From Acidobacteriota bacterium (lineage in GTDB: Bacteria; Acidobacteriota; Thermoanaerobaculia; Gp7-AA8), in the NCBI GenBank assembly GCA_021325515.1, contig JAJPHC010000031.1, positions 1 through 64,000 of the forward strand: a DNA stretch of 64,000 nucleotides, read 5' to 3'. The notes beneath the pieces were generated by a model. The model ran no database searches. It saw only the letters and a program-made list of their open reading frames with translations, and had not been told where the DNA came from. The position numbers and the translations under genes were made by a program. Below are positions 1 through 7,656 of this stretch, piece after piece (the first letter of the stretch is position 1; the number at the start of each line of letters is the position of its first letter).

Positions 1-41
1 AGGCAATCTCGGCGTCGCTCGTCGTCAACGATGTCCCGCAT
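1..41 (-). CDS. Start of an unidentified gene, cut by the left edge
   Basis: An ATG reading leftward is preceded at close range by a strong purine-rich Shine-Dalgarno stretch (GGAGGAGG). The first 13 codons (MRDIVDDERRRD plus C) are open to the window edge. It lies downstream of modC on the same strand, so it could be the next gene of that transcript. Too little is visible to name a family. The ribosome binding site is the main support, and a chance ATG remains possible. Confidence 0.4.
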   Translation of the reverse strand, partial: MRDIVDDERRRDC

Positions 42-122
42 CGCCTCCTCCTCGCTCCTTGATCTTGCCTCGCAAGCACCACCAGCGGTATTGCGCCGAA
101 TTCGAGGGCAGAGCACTAGGAG

Positions 123-231
123 CGCGGGCGTCCTCGCGCGCAGTGACCGGGCGTCCCGCCCGGTCACGATTCCGCGCGAGGAGAATTAGTCGCCGGGCGG
201 GACGCCCAGCGACTGCGGACGAGACGTCCGC
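123..231. repeat. Cluster of short palindromes with 3-nt loops (REP-like)
   Basis: Consecutive hairpin-forming units are present. 143-167 has an 11-bp stem around TCC. 189-213 has a stem around GGA with one mismatch. 215-231 has a 7-bp stem around AGA. A looser GCGGGCG/TCGCGCGC unit precedes them. The modC stop codon (164-166) lies inside the first palindrome, so the last residues of ModC are repeat-encoded. The form resembles REP-type intergenic elements; the family is not identified. Confidence 0.75.
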
Positions 232-814
232 GCTCCACTTCTATGACTTCATCCGCGATCATCGCCAGTTCCTGTTCGTCGTGGGTCACGTACAGCATCG
301 GCACGTTGAAGTCATCGCGGACGCGTTGCAGCAGCGTCATCACGCGATCGCGCAGCGGGCGGTCGAGCCCGGAGAGCGGCTCGTCGAGCAGCAGCAAACG
401 CGGCGCGGACAGCAGCGCCCGTGCGAGCGCGACCCGCTTCTGCTCTCCGCCGGACAGCGCGGTCACTCCTCGATCGAGCAGATGCCCGATCTCGAGCACT
501 TCGATCACATGCTGCTCATCGTGCTGTCCGCCGTAGCGGATGTTGGATGCAACGGAGAGATGGGGAAAGAGCGCGGTCTCCTGCGGCATGTAGCCGATGC
601 GGCGCTCGCGCGCTGCCAGGCCGCTCAGCGTGACGCCATCCATCGCGATGCGCCCGCGCTTCAGCGGACGCAGTCCCGCGATCGCGTCGAGCAGCGATGT
701 CTTTCCCGCGCCGGAAGGGCCGAAGATCGCGGTGACGCGCGCGCTCATCGTCGCCGTCACCTCGAGCTCGAAGTGTGCGAGCGGCACGACGACATCCTCG
801 AGGATGAGCGTCAT
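164..814 (-). CDS. modC: Molybdate ABC transporter ATP-binding protein (ModC-like, short)
   Basis: ATPase subunit that powers molybdate (or tungstate) import at the inner membrane with ModB and the binding protein ModA. The 216-residue protein shows Walker A GPSGAGKT (32-39), Q-loop MPQE (about 76-79), signature LSGGEQ (120-125) and Walker B LLLLDEP (140-146). The ATG at 814 overlaps the modB stop by 4 bases (ATGA), which fixes the start and implies translational coupling. Full-length ModC is about 350 residues because of a C-terminal TOBE/Mop molybdate-binding domain. Here that domain is absent and the protein ends in an Arg/Ser-rich tail encoded by a palindromic repeat. Substrate assignment rests on the linked modB and modA. 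Confidence 0.85.
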   Translation of the reverse strand: MTLILEDVVVPLAHFELEVTATMSARVTAIFGPSGAGKTSLLDAIAGLRPLKRGRIAMDGVTLSGLAARERRIGYMPQETALFPHLSVASNIRYGGQHDEQHVIEVLEIGHLLDRGVTALSGGEQKRVALARALLSAPRLLLLDEPLSGLDRPLRDRVMTLLQRVRDDFNVPMLYVTHDEQELAMIADEVIEVERGRLVRSRWASRPATNSPRAES

Positions 815-1428
815 GCGCGGCGCCTCGTCAGCTTCTCGCTGAGCCAGATCGCGATGAACGCAACGATGATCCCTGCCGCGACGAGGTCCCACGCCGCGGC
901 GTCCTTCCCCAGTTGCACGCGATCGTAGATCGCGACGGCGAGCGTCGTCGTGCGTCCCGGGATGTTTCCGGCAACGAGAATCGTCGCGCCGAACTCGCCC
1001 AGCGCGCGCGCGAATCCGAGGACGACACCGCTGGAGATGCCGCGAAGGGCGAGCGGGAGTGTGATCGTGAAGAACACGCGCCCCTCGCTCGCGCCGAGCG
1101 TCCGCGCGATCTGCTCATAGCGCAGAGGGACGCCTTCGAACGCCACGCGCGATGCGCGGACGACGAAGGGCGACGCCATGACCATCATCGCGATGACGAC
1201 CGCGCGCCACGTGAAGACCACCTCGCGCGGCACGAGCCGGAGAAGGATGAGGCCCGTCGCCACCGGCGGCATGACGAGCGGCAGCGCGACGATCGTCTCG
1301 ACGATCGACTTGCCGCGCCAGTGGCCGCGCGCGAGCGCGAGCCCCAGCGCGAGCGCAGGAGGGATCAACAGCGCCGTCGCGAGCGCCGCCATCCGGAGCG
1401 TGAACCAGATGATCGACGCGTCGCTCAC
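811..1428 (-). CDS. modB: Molybdate ABC transporter permease ModB
   Basis: Inner-membrane channel subunit of about 205 residues with several hydrophobic helices. It has the permease EAA-type loop that docks on ModC (ARTLGASEGRVFFTITLPLA) followed by the ALGEFGATILVAGNIPG segment typical of ModB/CysT-type permeases. The likely start is the GTG at 1428, which overlaps the modA stop as GTGA. A longer upstream extension in the same frame is Arg-rich, lies over modA and is not believable. Both ends overlap their neighbours by 4 bases, so modA-modB-modC form one operon read leftward. Confidence 0.87.
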   Translation of the reverse strand: MSDASIIWFTLRMAALATALLIPPALALGLALARGHWRGKSIVETIVALPLVMPPVATGLILLRLVPREVVFTWRAVVIAMMVMASPFVVRASRVAFEGVPLRYEQIARTLGASEGRVFFTITLPLALRGISSGVVLGFARALGEFGATILVAGNIPGRTTTLAVAIYDRVQLGKDAAAWDLVAAGIIVAFIAIWLSEKLTRRRA

Positions 1429-2108
1429 TTCACGATGAACCCGTACTTGCGAAAGATTGCCGCGGCGTCGCGCGACTGCAGGAACTCGAGGAAGCGCCGC
1501 GCGGCCGCGCCGTTCTTCGCGTTGCGCAGCACCGCGGCGGGATAGGAGATCGGCGGTCCGTCCTCGATCACGACGCCGAGCCGCGAATCGGTCGCGTAGA
1601 CGATCGCTGTGTCCGCGTTTCCATGGAGCACCGCGGCGAGCGCGGCGCGCACGTTCTCCGCCGGGACGATCTTCCCCTCGACCGTGCTCCACAGCCCGCG
1701 CCGGATGAGCCACTGCTTCGCATAGACGCCGGCAGGCACAGCCTCAGGATTCGCGATCGCGATGCGTCTCGCTTTCGCCAGAGGCGCGCCGACGATCGCC
1801 AGCCGGTTTCCAAGCAGCGGCACGCGCACGGCCGTGGCCACCCGATCCATCTGCGCGTCATCCGCGGAAAGAAAGAGATCCACCGGCGCGCCGTTCACGA
1901 TCTGCGTCGCGAGAGTGCTCGAGGCGCCGAAGTTGAGGATGATCTTCTCCCCCGGCCTCGACTCGTAGAGGTGCGCGATCTCCGTCATCGCATCGCTGAG
2001 ACTCGCCGCCGCGGAGACGGTGACCTCGGCCGCGTGAAGCGAGCAGGCGGCGAAAAGGGCGATGAAGAGAGCTCGTCGCACGGCCGGTATTCTTGCACGG
2101 CATCGCAT
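1425..2108 (-). CDS. modA: Molybdate-binding periplasmic protein ModA
   Basis: Solute-binding protein of 227 residues that captures molybdate in the periplasm and hands it to ModBC. It has an N-terminal signal peptide ending near SLHA/AEVTV, then the ModA/Wtp-type VSAAASLSDAM ligand loop and the GASSTLATQI segment that forms the oxyanion pocket. The ATG at 2108 is preceded by GGAAAGGGAG about 8 bases upstream, which supports this start over a GTG at 2081. First gene of modABC; its start lies only about 20 bp from the divergent cheR start. Confidence 0.9.
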   Translation of the reverse strand: MRCRARIPAVRRALFIALFAACSLHAAEVTVSAAASLSDAMTEIAHLYESRPGEKIILNFGASSTLATQIVNGAPVDLFLSADDAQMDRVATAVRVPLLGNRLAIVGAPLAKARRIAIANPEAVPAGVYAKQWLIRRGLWSTVEGKIVPAENVRAALAAVLHGNADTAIVYATDSRLGVVIEDGPPISYPAAVLRNAKNGAAARRFLEFLQSRDAAAIFRKYGFIVK

Positions 2109-2128
2109 TTGCTCAGCTCCCTTTCCAA

Positions 2129-2986
2129 ATGTCTCAAGCGGCCTTCAATCCCGCGGCCGAGCAGGAAAAACTCGACCTGGAGATGGTGGAGATTCATCTT
2201 CTCACCGAGGGGATCTACCGCCACTACGGATTCGATTTTCGAGACTACTCCCTCCCGTCGATGCGCCGCCGCATCTGGAAGCGCGTGTACGCGGAAGGGC
2301 TGAGCACGATCTCCGCGCTGCAGGAGAAAGTGCTCCACGATTCGGGTTGCATGGAGCGGCTGCTGCTCGACCTCTCGATCAACACGACCGCGATGTTTCG
2401 CGATCCGACCTTCTATCTCGCGTTCCGCAACAAAGTCGTCCCGATCCTCCGCACGTATCCCTTCGTCCGCATCTGGCACGCCGGCTGTTCGACGGGCGAA
2501 GAGGTCTGGTCGATGGCGATGCTGCTGACCGAGGAAGGGATCTACAACCGCTGCCGCATCTACGCGACCGATATCAACGAAGCGGTCCTGCAGAAGGCCA
2601 AGGATGGGATTTTTCCGATCGCATCGATGCAGGAGAACACGAGCAACTACATCAGCGCGGGCGGCAAGGACACGTTCAGCGAGTACTACACCGCGCGTTA
2701 CGACTACGCGATCTTCCGGCCGTCGCTGCGCGAGAACATCGTCTTCGCGCAGCACAACCTCGTCACCGACGCGTCGTTCAACCAGTTCAACGTCATCTTC
2801 TGCCGCAACGTGCTCATCTATTTCAACAACGCGCTGCAGGAGCGCGTGCAGCAGCTCTTCCTCAACAGCCTCGACAACTTCGGCATCCTCGGCCTCGGCA
2901 GGAAGGAGTCGATCCGCTTCACGTCCGTCGCCGACTCGTATGAAGAGATCGACGCGGAAGAGCGTCTGTACCGGAGGGTGCGATGA
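2129..2986 (+). CDS. cheR: CheR-type protein-glutamate methyltransferase
   Basis: SAM-dependent methyltransferase that normally methylates glutamates on chemoreceptors. The 285-residue protein has the all-alpha N-terminal CheR domain (about 15-95, with the LSINTTAMFRDP segment) and the catalytic domain with SAM loop GCSTGEE (119-125), ATDIN (146-150) and FCRNVLIYF (224-232). The ATG at 2129 is preferred over an upstream TTG that would overlap modA. It is followed 19 bp later by cheB and then a hybrid kinase, but no methyl-accepting receptor, CheW or CheA is in the window. Its target is therefore unknown; it may act in a CheBR-type sensory pathway rather than in flagellar taxis. Confidence 0.88.
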   Translation: MSQAAFNPAAEQEKLDLEMVEIHLLTEGIYRHYGFDFRDYSLPSMRRRIWKRVYAEGLSTISALQEKVLHDSGCMERLLLDLSINTTAMFRDPTFYLAFRNKVVPILRTYPFVRIWHAGCSTGEEVWSMAMLLTEEGIYNRCRIYATDINEAVLQKAKDGIFPIASMQENTSNYISAGGKDTFSEYYTARYDYAIFRPSLRENIVFAQHNLVTDASFNQFNVIFCRNVLIYFNNALQERVQQLFLNSLDNFGILGLGRKESIRFTSVADSYEEIDAEERLYRRVR

Positions 2987-3005
2987 GACCTGACGAGAGG
3001 GGGGC

Positions 3006-3581
3006 ATGCGGCAGATAGGCATCATCGTGATCGGCACGTCGCTGGGAGGCATGCACGCGCTCTCGGTTCTGCTCGGCGCGCTGCCGCCCGATTTCGATCC
3101 GCCGATTGCAGCCGTGCAGCATCGCTACCGATTTTCGAATGAGAGTCTGCCCGCGTATCTGCGGACGAAGTCGAAGCTGCCGGTCGTCGATGTCGATGAC
3201 AAGCTGTTCATCCGTCCGCGCCATGTCTATCTCGCGCCGGCGGACTATCACCTGCTGGTCGAGCGCGGATCGTTCGATCTTTCCAAGGATCCGGCGGTGA
3301 AGTATTCGCGTCCGTCGATCGATGTGCTTTTCGAGTCGGCTGCGGATGCGTATCGCGCGCAGTGCGTCGGTGTGCTGCTCACCGGCTCGAACGACGATGG
3401 GGCGCAGGGTCTGGTGCGGATCAAGAAACAGGGAGGATTCGTGATCGTCGAGGATCCGGCATCGGCCGAGGCTCCGGAGATGCCGCAATCGGGAATCGAT
3501 ACAGCGCAAGTGGACCGGATCTTGCCTCTCGAACGCATCGGGCCCTATCTGGTCGAGCTTTGGCGACAGAGCCGCACATGA
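3006..3581 (+). CDS. cheB: CheB-type methylesterase, catalytic domain only
   Basis: Protein-glutamate methylesterase/amidase of 191 residues. The catalytic triad is visible: Ser12 in GTSLGG, His39 in AVQHR and Asp131 in LLTGSNDDGAQG. The N-terminal receiver domain that controls classical CheB by phosphorylation is absent, so activity must be controlled another way, perhaps through the downstream kinase that starts with a free receiver domain. The stop overlaps the next start (ATGA at 3578-3581), so synthesis of the two is probably coupled. Together with CheR it forms an opposing methylation/demethylation pair. Confidence 0.88.
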   Translation: MRQIGIIVIGTSLGGMHALSVLLGALPPDFDPPIAAVQHRYRFSNESLPAYLRTKSKLPVVDVDDKLFIRPRHVYLAPADYHLLVERGSFDLSKDPAVKYSRPSIDVLFESAADAYRAQCVGVLLTGSNDDGAQGLVRIKKQGGFVIVEDPASAEAPEMPQSGIDTAQVDRILPLERIGPYLVELWRQSRT

Positions 3582-5125
3582 CCTCCGACGGAATCGTCAA
3601 CATCCTGCTGGTCGACGACCAGCCAAACAACCTGCTTGCGCTGCAGTCGATCCTTGCTGACGAGGGGCGGCGGCTCATCATCGCGGAATCAGGACGCCAG
3701 GCACTCCGGCATCTGCTCGATACGGAGTTCGCCGTGATTCTGCTCGACGTGCAGATGCCCGGCCTCGACGGATTCGAGACCGCGTCCCTCATCCGCGAAC
3801 GCGAGCGCTCGCGCGACACGCCGATCATCTTTCTGACGGCGATGAGCCGCAGCGAGACGAATGTGTTCCGCGGCTACGAGCTCGGCGCCGTCGACTACAT
3901 CTTCAAGCCGATCCAGCAGGAGATCCTGCGCTCGAAGGTGAACGTCTTCGTCGATCTCTTCAGCAAGCGTGAAGCGATCAAGATGCAGGCGCAGGAGCTC
4001 GCGCGCCTGTCGCGGCAGAATCAACTGATTCTCAATGCCGTCGCGGAAGGAGTGTTCGGCGTCGACCAGGTCGGGCGGACGACGTTCGTCAATCCTGCCG
4101 CTGCAAGAATGATCGGACGGCGGATGGATGAAGTGCGCGGGCAGGACATTCACTCGCTCGTGCATCCGCCGCTGCCGCGCGTCGCGACGTGCAACGTCGA
4201 TGAATGCAGGTTCTACGCGGCGCTGCACCGGCAGGAGTCGCTGACCGAAGGCGAAGATACGTTCTTCCGCGCTGACGGCACGAGTTTCCCCGTCGAGTTC
4301 TCGGCGTCGCAGATGCGCGACGCGGAACGCGAGCCGCTGGGCTCCGTCGTGACGTTCCGCAACGTGACCGAGAAGCGGGAAGCGGCGCTCGCGGCAGAAG
4401 TGGAGCGGCGTTATCGCGAAGCCGAAGCGGCGAATCGCGCGAAAGACAATTTCCTCGCGACGCTGTCGCACGAGTTGCGCACGCCGATGACCTCCATCCT
4501 CGGCTGGGTGCAGTTCCTCCGCATCGGCGGCTACAACGAAGAGGAACTGGAAGAAGCGCTGCGCACGATCGAGACGAGTGCACGCCTGCAGGCGCGGCTC
4601 ATCGATGACATGCTCGACGTCTCGCGCATCGTGCTCGGCAAGTTCCAGGTCGAGATGCGGAGAATGCGCGCCGCGGATGTCGTCGAGGCTGCGCTGCGGA
4701 CCGCGCGTCCCGCGGCCGCGGAGTGCGAGCTGAAGCTGATCGCGAAGATCGAAGATGACGACGCGCAGATCGAAGCGGATGCGGTGCGACTGCAGCAGGT
4801 CATCGGGAACATCCTCTCCAACGCGATCAAGTTCTCACGCCAAGGCGGCGAGATCGAGTTGCGCGTGTTTCGCGAGGATGACCGGCTGCAGATCGCGGTG
4901 ACCGATAAAGGCGAAGGGATCGAGCCGGCGTTTCTTCCCTACGTGTTCGAGCGCCTCCGCCAGGGCAACGCCGCAACTCGCAGCGGCCTCGGGCTCGGCC
5001 TCGCGATCGCACGCCACATCGTCGAGCTGCATCACGGCGAGATTCGCGCCGAGAGCGAAGGCCCCGACAGAGGAACGCGAGTCACCGTGAGCCTGCCAAT
5101 CGTGCACGCGCCCGCAATGGTGTGA
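3578..5125 (+). CDS. Hybrid signalling protein: receiver-PAS-histidine kinase
   Basis: Protein of 515 residues, probably soluble, as no membrane segment is seen. Domains in order: receiver (about 8-125) with phospho-acceptor Asp in ILLDVQMPG near 57; PAS (about 145-265) with an ETLTEGED/FRNVTEKRE tail; HisKA with LSHELRTPM near 297; HATPase_c with N-box NILSNAIKFS near 412, DKGEGI and GLGLGLAI. Having the receiver first is typical of kinases modulated by an upstream phosphorelay. Start chosen at the ATG overlapping the cheB stop. A chemotaxis-like module with CheR and CheB, lacking a receptor, is inferred from gene order. No output regulator is adjacent; its partner must be elsewhere. Confidence 0.87.
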   Translation: MTSDGIVNILLVDDQPNNLLALQSILADEGRRLIIAESGRQALRHLLDTEFAVILLDVQMPGLDGFETASLIRERERSRDTPIIFLTAMSRSETNVFRGYELGAVDYIFKPIQQEILRSKVNVFVDLFSKREAIKMQAQELARLSRQNQLILNAVAEGVFGVDQVGRTTFVNPAAARMIGRRMDEVRGQDIHSLVHPPLPRVATCNVDECRFYAALHRQESLTEGEDTFFRADGTSFPVEFSASQMRDAEREPLGSVVTFRNVTEKREAALAAEVERRYREAEAANRAKDNFLATLSHELRTPMTSILGWVQFLRIGGYNEEELEEALRTIETSARLQARLIDDMLDVSRIVLGKFQVEMRRMRAADVVEAALRTARPAAAECELKLIAKIEDDDAQIEADAVRLQQVIGNILSNAIKFSRQGGEIELRVFREDDRLQIAVTDKGEGIEPAFLPYVFERLRQGNAATRSGLGLGLAIARHIVELHHGEIRAESEGPDRGTRVTVSLPIVHAPAMV

Positions 5126-5227
5126 TGGATGGGACTATGGGACCTATGGGACCTATGGGACCTATAGGCGGAAACGGGTATCCACCTATAGGTCCCATAG
5201 GTCCCATAGGTCCCATCGTCCCATCCA
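5126..5227. repeat. Inverted array of the 9-mer GGGACCTAT, copy 1
   Basis: Two 43-nt arms (5126-5168 and 5185-5227) are reverse complements with a single mismatch and enclose a 16-nt loop. Each arm holds about three and a half tandem GGGACCTAT units ending in CCTATAGG. The element fills the whole gap between two convergent genes: it begins one base after the hybrid kinase stop and ends one base before the glycosidase stop. RNA from either side would form a very long hairpin, which may act as a two-way terminator or 3'-end stabiliser. A near-identical second copy is at 17719-17821. Confidence 0.93.
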
Positions 5228-6673
5228 CTATCGCGATGCTCTTCGCCGCGGGGGCTCCACTCGCACGAACAGCGGGTTTGCTTCGCTGGGCGCGAGTGCG
5301 CTCGCGTTCATGCTGGTCTGATTGCCGTACATGTCGGTCGCGGTGACGTTGCCTTTGACCGTCGACGGGACACCGCTCCAGAGAACGTAGACGTCTGATC
5401 CGCGAACGGTGAACTTGTACTGGCCGCTCGCGATTTTCGTCGCCGCGCTGAATCCGCCGAGCTCCGCCTCCACGAGTCGATTCACGTAGTAGGGGAGATA
5501 CGTGCGGCCATCGGGAGTCGTGAACGATGCGGCGTCGGGAAAGAATCGCGAGACGCCGCCGGCGAGTCCGGCCGCGTCAAAGCGGATGAACCATGCGCCT
5601 GCCTGCGCTTCCGTCATGCCGGCGAAATTGCCGGCAGTGCCGAGTTGTACGCCGTACTCGGTCACCCACACCGGTTTCGTGGGACCGAGAAGCTCGCGCG
5701 CGCGCCGGATCTGCGTTTCGAAGTTGTCGATGCTGCCGAAGCCTGCGGATTTTCCGTCGTTGTAGTGGATGGCGATCACGTCGATGTACTGCGCGCCGCC
5801 GAGGGCGGCGTAGTCGCGCCAGAAGGTCGTGCCGGGGAGGTTGTCGCTTTCGCGCCAGAGCGGAATGCCGGCGCCTCCGTTGAGGACCTTGCAGTTGGGA
5901 CACGACTGATGAATGAGCTCGTACGAGGTCTTCATCAAGGTCATGAACGCGGCGGCGTCATTGCGGAACAGCCCGCAATGATCGCCTTCCGGCTCGTTGT
6001 GAATCTGCCAGAAGAGGACAGGAGTCGTGAGGCCGGGCATGTCGTTGATGCCATCGCCGTCGTAGCGCTCGACGATGTCGGCGAGGAACGCGGAGTACTC
6101 GGCGAGATCCTTGTAGCGGTCCATGCGCCGGTCGAAGGTGAGATAGAAGAAGTCTTCGTTGAGCAGCCGCTGGCACTGCTCGTCCGTGGTGGGCCCGTAG
6201 CCTGCGGCGATGAGCTCCCAGCCTGCGTAGGGCATGACGGTGCCGACATAACGGCCGCCTGCGTTCTGCACGGCGGTGATCACTGCGTCGAGCGCCTCGT
6301 GTCTGAACGTGCCGCGCGAGACTTCGAGCATGCCCCAGGGAACGTTCTGCACGTCGCGAAACCAGGGGAGATCGCTTGCGATGAGCGGCGGCAGATACGA
6401 CGAGCCGCGTTGCGCGAGCATTTGCCTTGCCGATGCGAGAGCAGCGGAATCGTTGTAGAACGCGGCCGGCCCTTTCGTGTGAATGACATCGAGCGCGGCG
6501 GCGCCAACGAATGCGGTGTTGATCGCGCCGAGGGCGCCGAAATGCGCATCGTCGGGAGCGAGAGGAGGGATGGAGCGCAGCCATGCGGCCGCCTTCGCGG
6601 CTTCCGTCGTATCGGCGGCGCGGAGTGGAAGCGCGAAGACTAGAAGGAGGAGCGCGAGCCTCTTCGGAGTCAT
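5228..6673 (-). CDS. Secreted TIM-barrel glycoside hydrolase (clan GH-A-like)
   Basis: Protein of about 481 residues with a signal peptide (cleavage near LPLRA/ADTT). The two expected clan GH-A glutamates are visible: acid/base in FWQIHNEPEGDH and nucleophile in VWVTEYGVQ. A short C-terminal beta domain (about 400-470, with VYVLWSG) resembles those following GH39-like barrels. The family and substrate cannot be fixed from sequence alone. The ATG at 6673 overlaps the stop of the upstream TetR gene (ATGA), giving an operon of membrane protein, TetR and glycosidase. The stop lies directly against the inverted GGGACCTAT array. Confidence 0.7.
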   Translation of the reverse strand: MTPKRLALLLLVFALPLRAADTTEAAKAAAWLRSIPPLAPDDAHFGALGAINTAFVGAAALDVIHTKGPAAFYNDSAALASARQMLAQRGSSYLPPLIASDLPWFRDVQNVPWGMLEVSRGTFRHEALDAVITAVQNAGGRYVGTVMPYAGWELIAAGYGPTTDEQCQRLLNEDFFYLTFDRRMDRYKDLAEYSAFLADIVERYDGDGINDMPGLTTPVLFWQIHNEPEGDHCGLFRNDAAAFMTLMKTSYELIHQSCPNCKVLNGGAGIPLWRESDNLPGTTFWRDYAALGGAQYIDVIAIHYNDGKSAGFGSIDNFETQIRRARELLGPTKPVWVTEYGVQLGTAGNFAGMTEAQAGAWFIRFDAAGLAGGVSRFFPDAASFTTPDGRTYLPYYVNRLVEAELGGFSAATKIASGQYKFTVRGSDVYVLWSGVPSTVKGNVTATDMYGNQTSMNASALAPSEANPLFVRVEPPRRRASR

Positions 6674-7278
6674 GTCCAAAGATAATGCTCGATGACGCTC
6701 GCGGCCAGATCGAGCTCGCGTTGGAAGGCGCGTGGGGAAAGGGAGGCGGCGCGTGCGAGGAGAGACCAGAAGTGCCGGTCCATCATCTGCGCGAACGGCT
6801 GCAGATCGAGGTTGCGGCGCGCGCGTGGATGCTTCGCGAGCTGCTCGAAGAATTTCAGAATGCGGCGCGACGTCCAGCGTTCGATCCGCTCGCGCAGAGC
6901 GCTGAGCTCAGGATCGGACGCACAGACTTCGTGGAATGCGCGCACAACGCCGTAGTGCCGCCGGTCCTCGCGCAGGGCGCGGCCGAGAAACCTGCGGAGG
7001 TTCGTGTCGCGCGCAAGCTCGAGACTCTCGATCGACTGCATCAGCTCATCGACGAGGACGAGAAGCAGTTGGCGTTTGGAGCGGAAGTAGAGATAGAACG
7101 CTCCTGAGGCGGCACCGGCGCGCGAGGCGATGTCCTCGATCGACGTCGCGCCGTAACCGTTTTCCGCGAAGAGCTTGCGGGCGGCGTCGAGGAGGCGCTG
7201 TCTGCGTGCGATGCTGCGCTGCTGTTGCGGTTGCGGCGGCAGTTCGTCTTGCGCGAGAGCGCGCGGCGCGTTTTTCAT
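6670..7278 (-). CDS. TetR-family transcriptional regulator
   Basis: DNA-binding repressor of 202 residues. The N-terminal helix-turn-helix (about 24-70) has the typical LLDAARKLFAENGYGATSIE and SGAFYLYFRSKRQLL elements. The C-terminal ligand domain is variable and gives no ligand. Start chosen at the ATG at 7278, which overlaps the stop of the upstream small membrane protein by 4 bases; its own stop overlaps the glycosidase start. It probably regulates this three-gene unit, but no operator was identified here. Confidence 0.87.
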   Translation of the reverse strand: MKNAPRALAQDELPPQPQQQRSIARRQRLLDAARKLFAENGYGATSIEDIASRAGAASGAFYLYFRSKRQLLLVLVDELMQSIESLELARDTNLRRFLGRALREDRRHYGVVRAFHEVCASDPELSALRERIERWTSRRILKFFEQLAKHPRARRNLDLQPFAQMMDRHFWSLLARAASLSPRAFQRELDLAASVIEHYLWT

Positions 7279-7604
7279 CGGCGGGCAATCGCGCCCGCAA
7301 CTGCGCCGCCGCAGCAGGCGAGCATCCATCCGCCGAAGAGGCCGGCCGCGGCGGGTGCAAGGTTCGGATAGACGGCGGGAAAGAAGACGCAGGCGATCGA
7401 GTCGAGGACGAGCGTCGGCAGGATGATCAGCAGGACGGCCGTGTGCGTGCGCGCGATTCGCGGGACGAGCAGCGCCATGACCGTGAAGCTGGCGGCATAG
7501 AGTCCGAGCGAGGCGAGGCCGGGCCGCAGCAGCCATTGCCCCGCCAGCCGGATGGCGATGGTGCCGGCGAGCCAGAGAACGATTCCGCGCAGCAGCATGA
7601 ACAT
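7275..7604 (-). CDS. Small four-helix membrane protein (DUF5367-like)
   Basis: A 109-residue, almost entirely hydrophobic protein with about four membrane helices (LLRGIVLWLAGTIAIRLAGQ, then LASLGLYAASFTVMALLVP, VLLIILPTLVLDSIACVFF and a final helix ending AGAIARR). The pattern of an N-terminal helix with WL..T.AIRL and a conserved LD near the third helix resembles DUF5367 proteins, whose function is unknown. It is the first gene of a three-gene overlapping unit with TetR and the glycosidase. A codon two residues in (7598) could also start translation. Identification is by recall, not alignment. Confidence 0.6.
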   Translation of the reverse strand: MFMLLRGIVLWLAGTIAIRLAGQWLLRPGLASLGLYAASFTVMALLVPRIARTHTAVLLIILPTLVLDSIACVFFPAVYPNLAPAAAGLFGGWMLACCGGAVAGAIARR

Positions 7605-7656
7605 GAATATGGGTTCAGGTTCATGAGTCTGGCAAGGGGGGTGCGAAAATCGATGG

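Noticed and set aside
5122-5346. Collagen-like reading frame with repeated Gly-Pro-Met/Ile
   Set aside because: It is a translation of the inverted GGGACCTAT array continuing antisense into the glycosidase gene. There is no signal, no domain and no ribosome binding site, and the repeat structure is explained at the DNA level.
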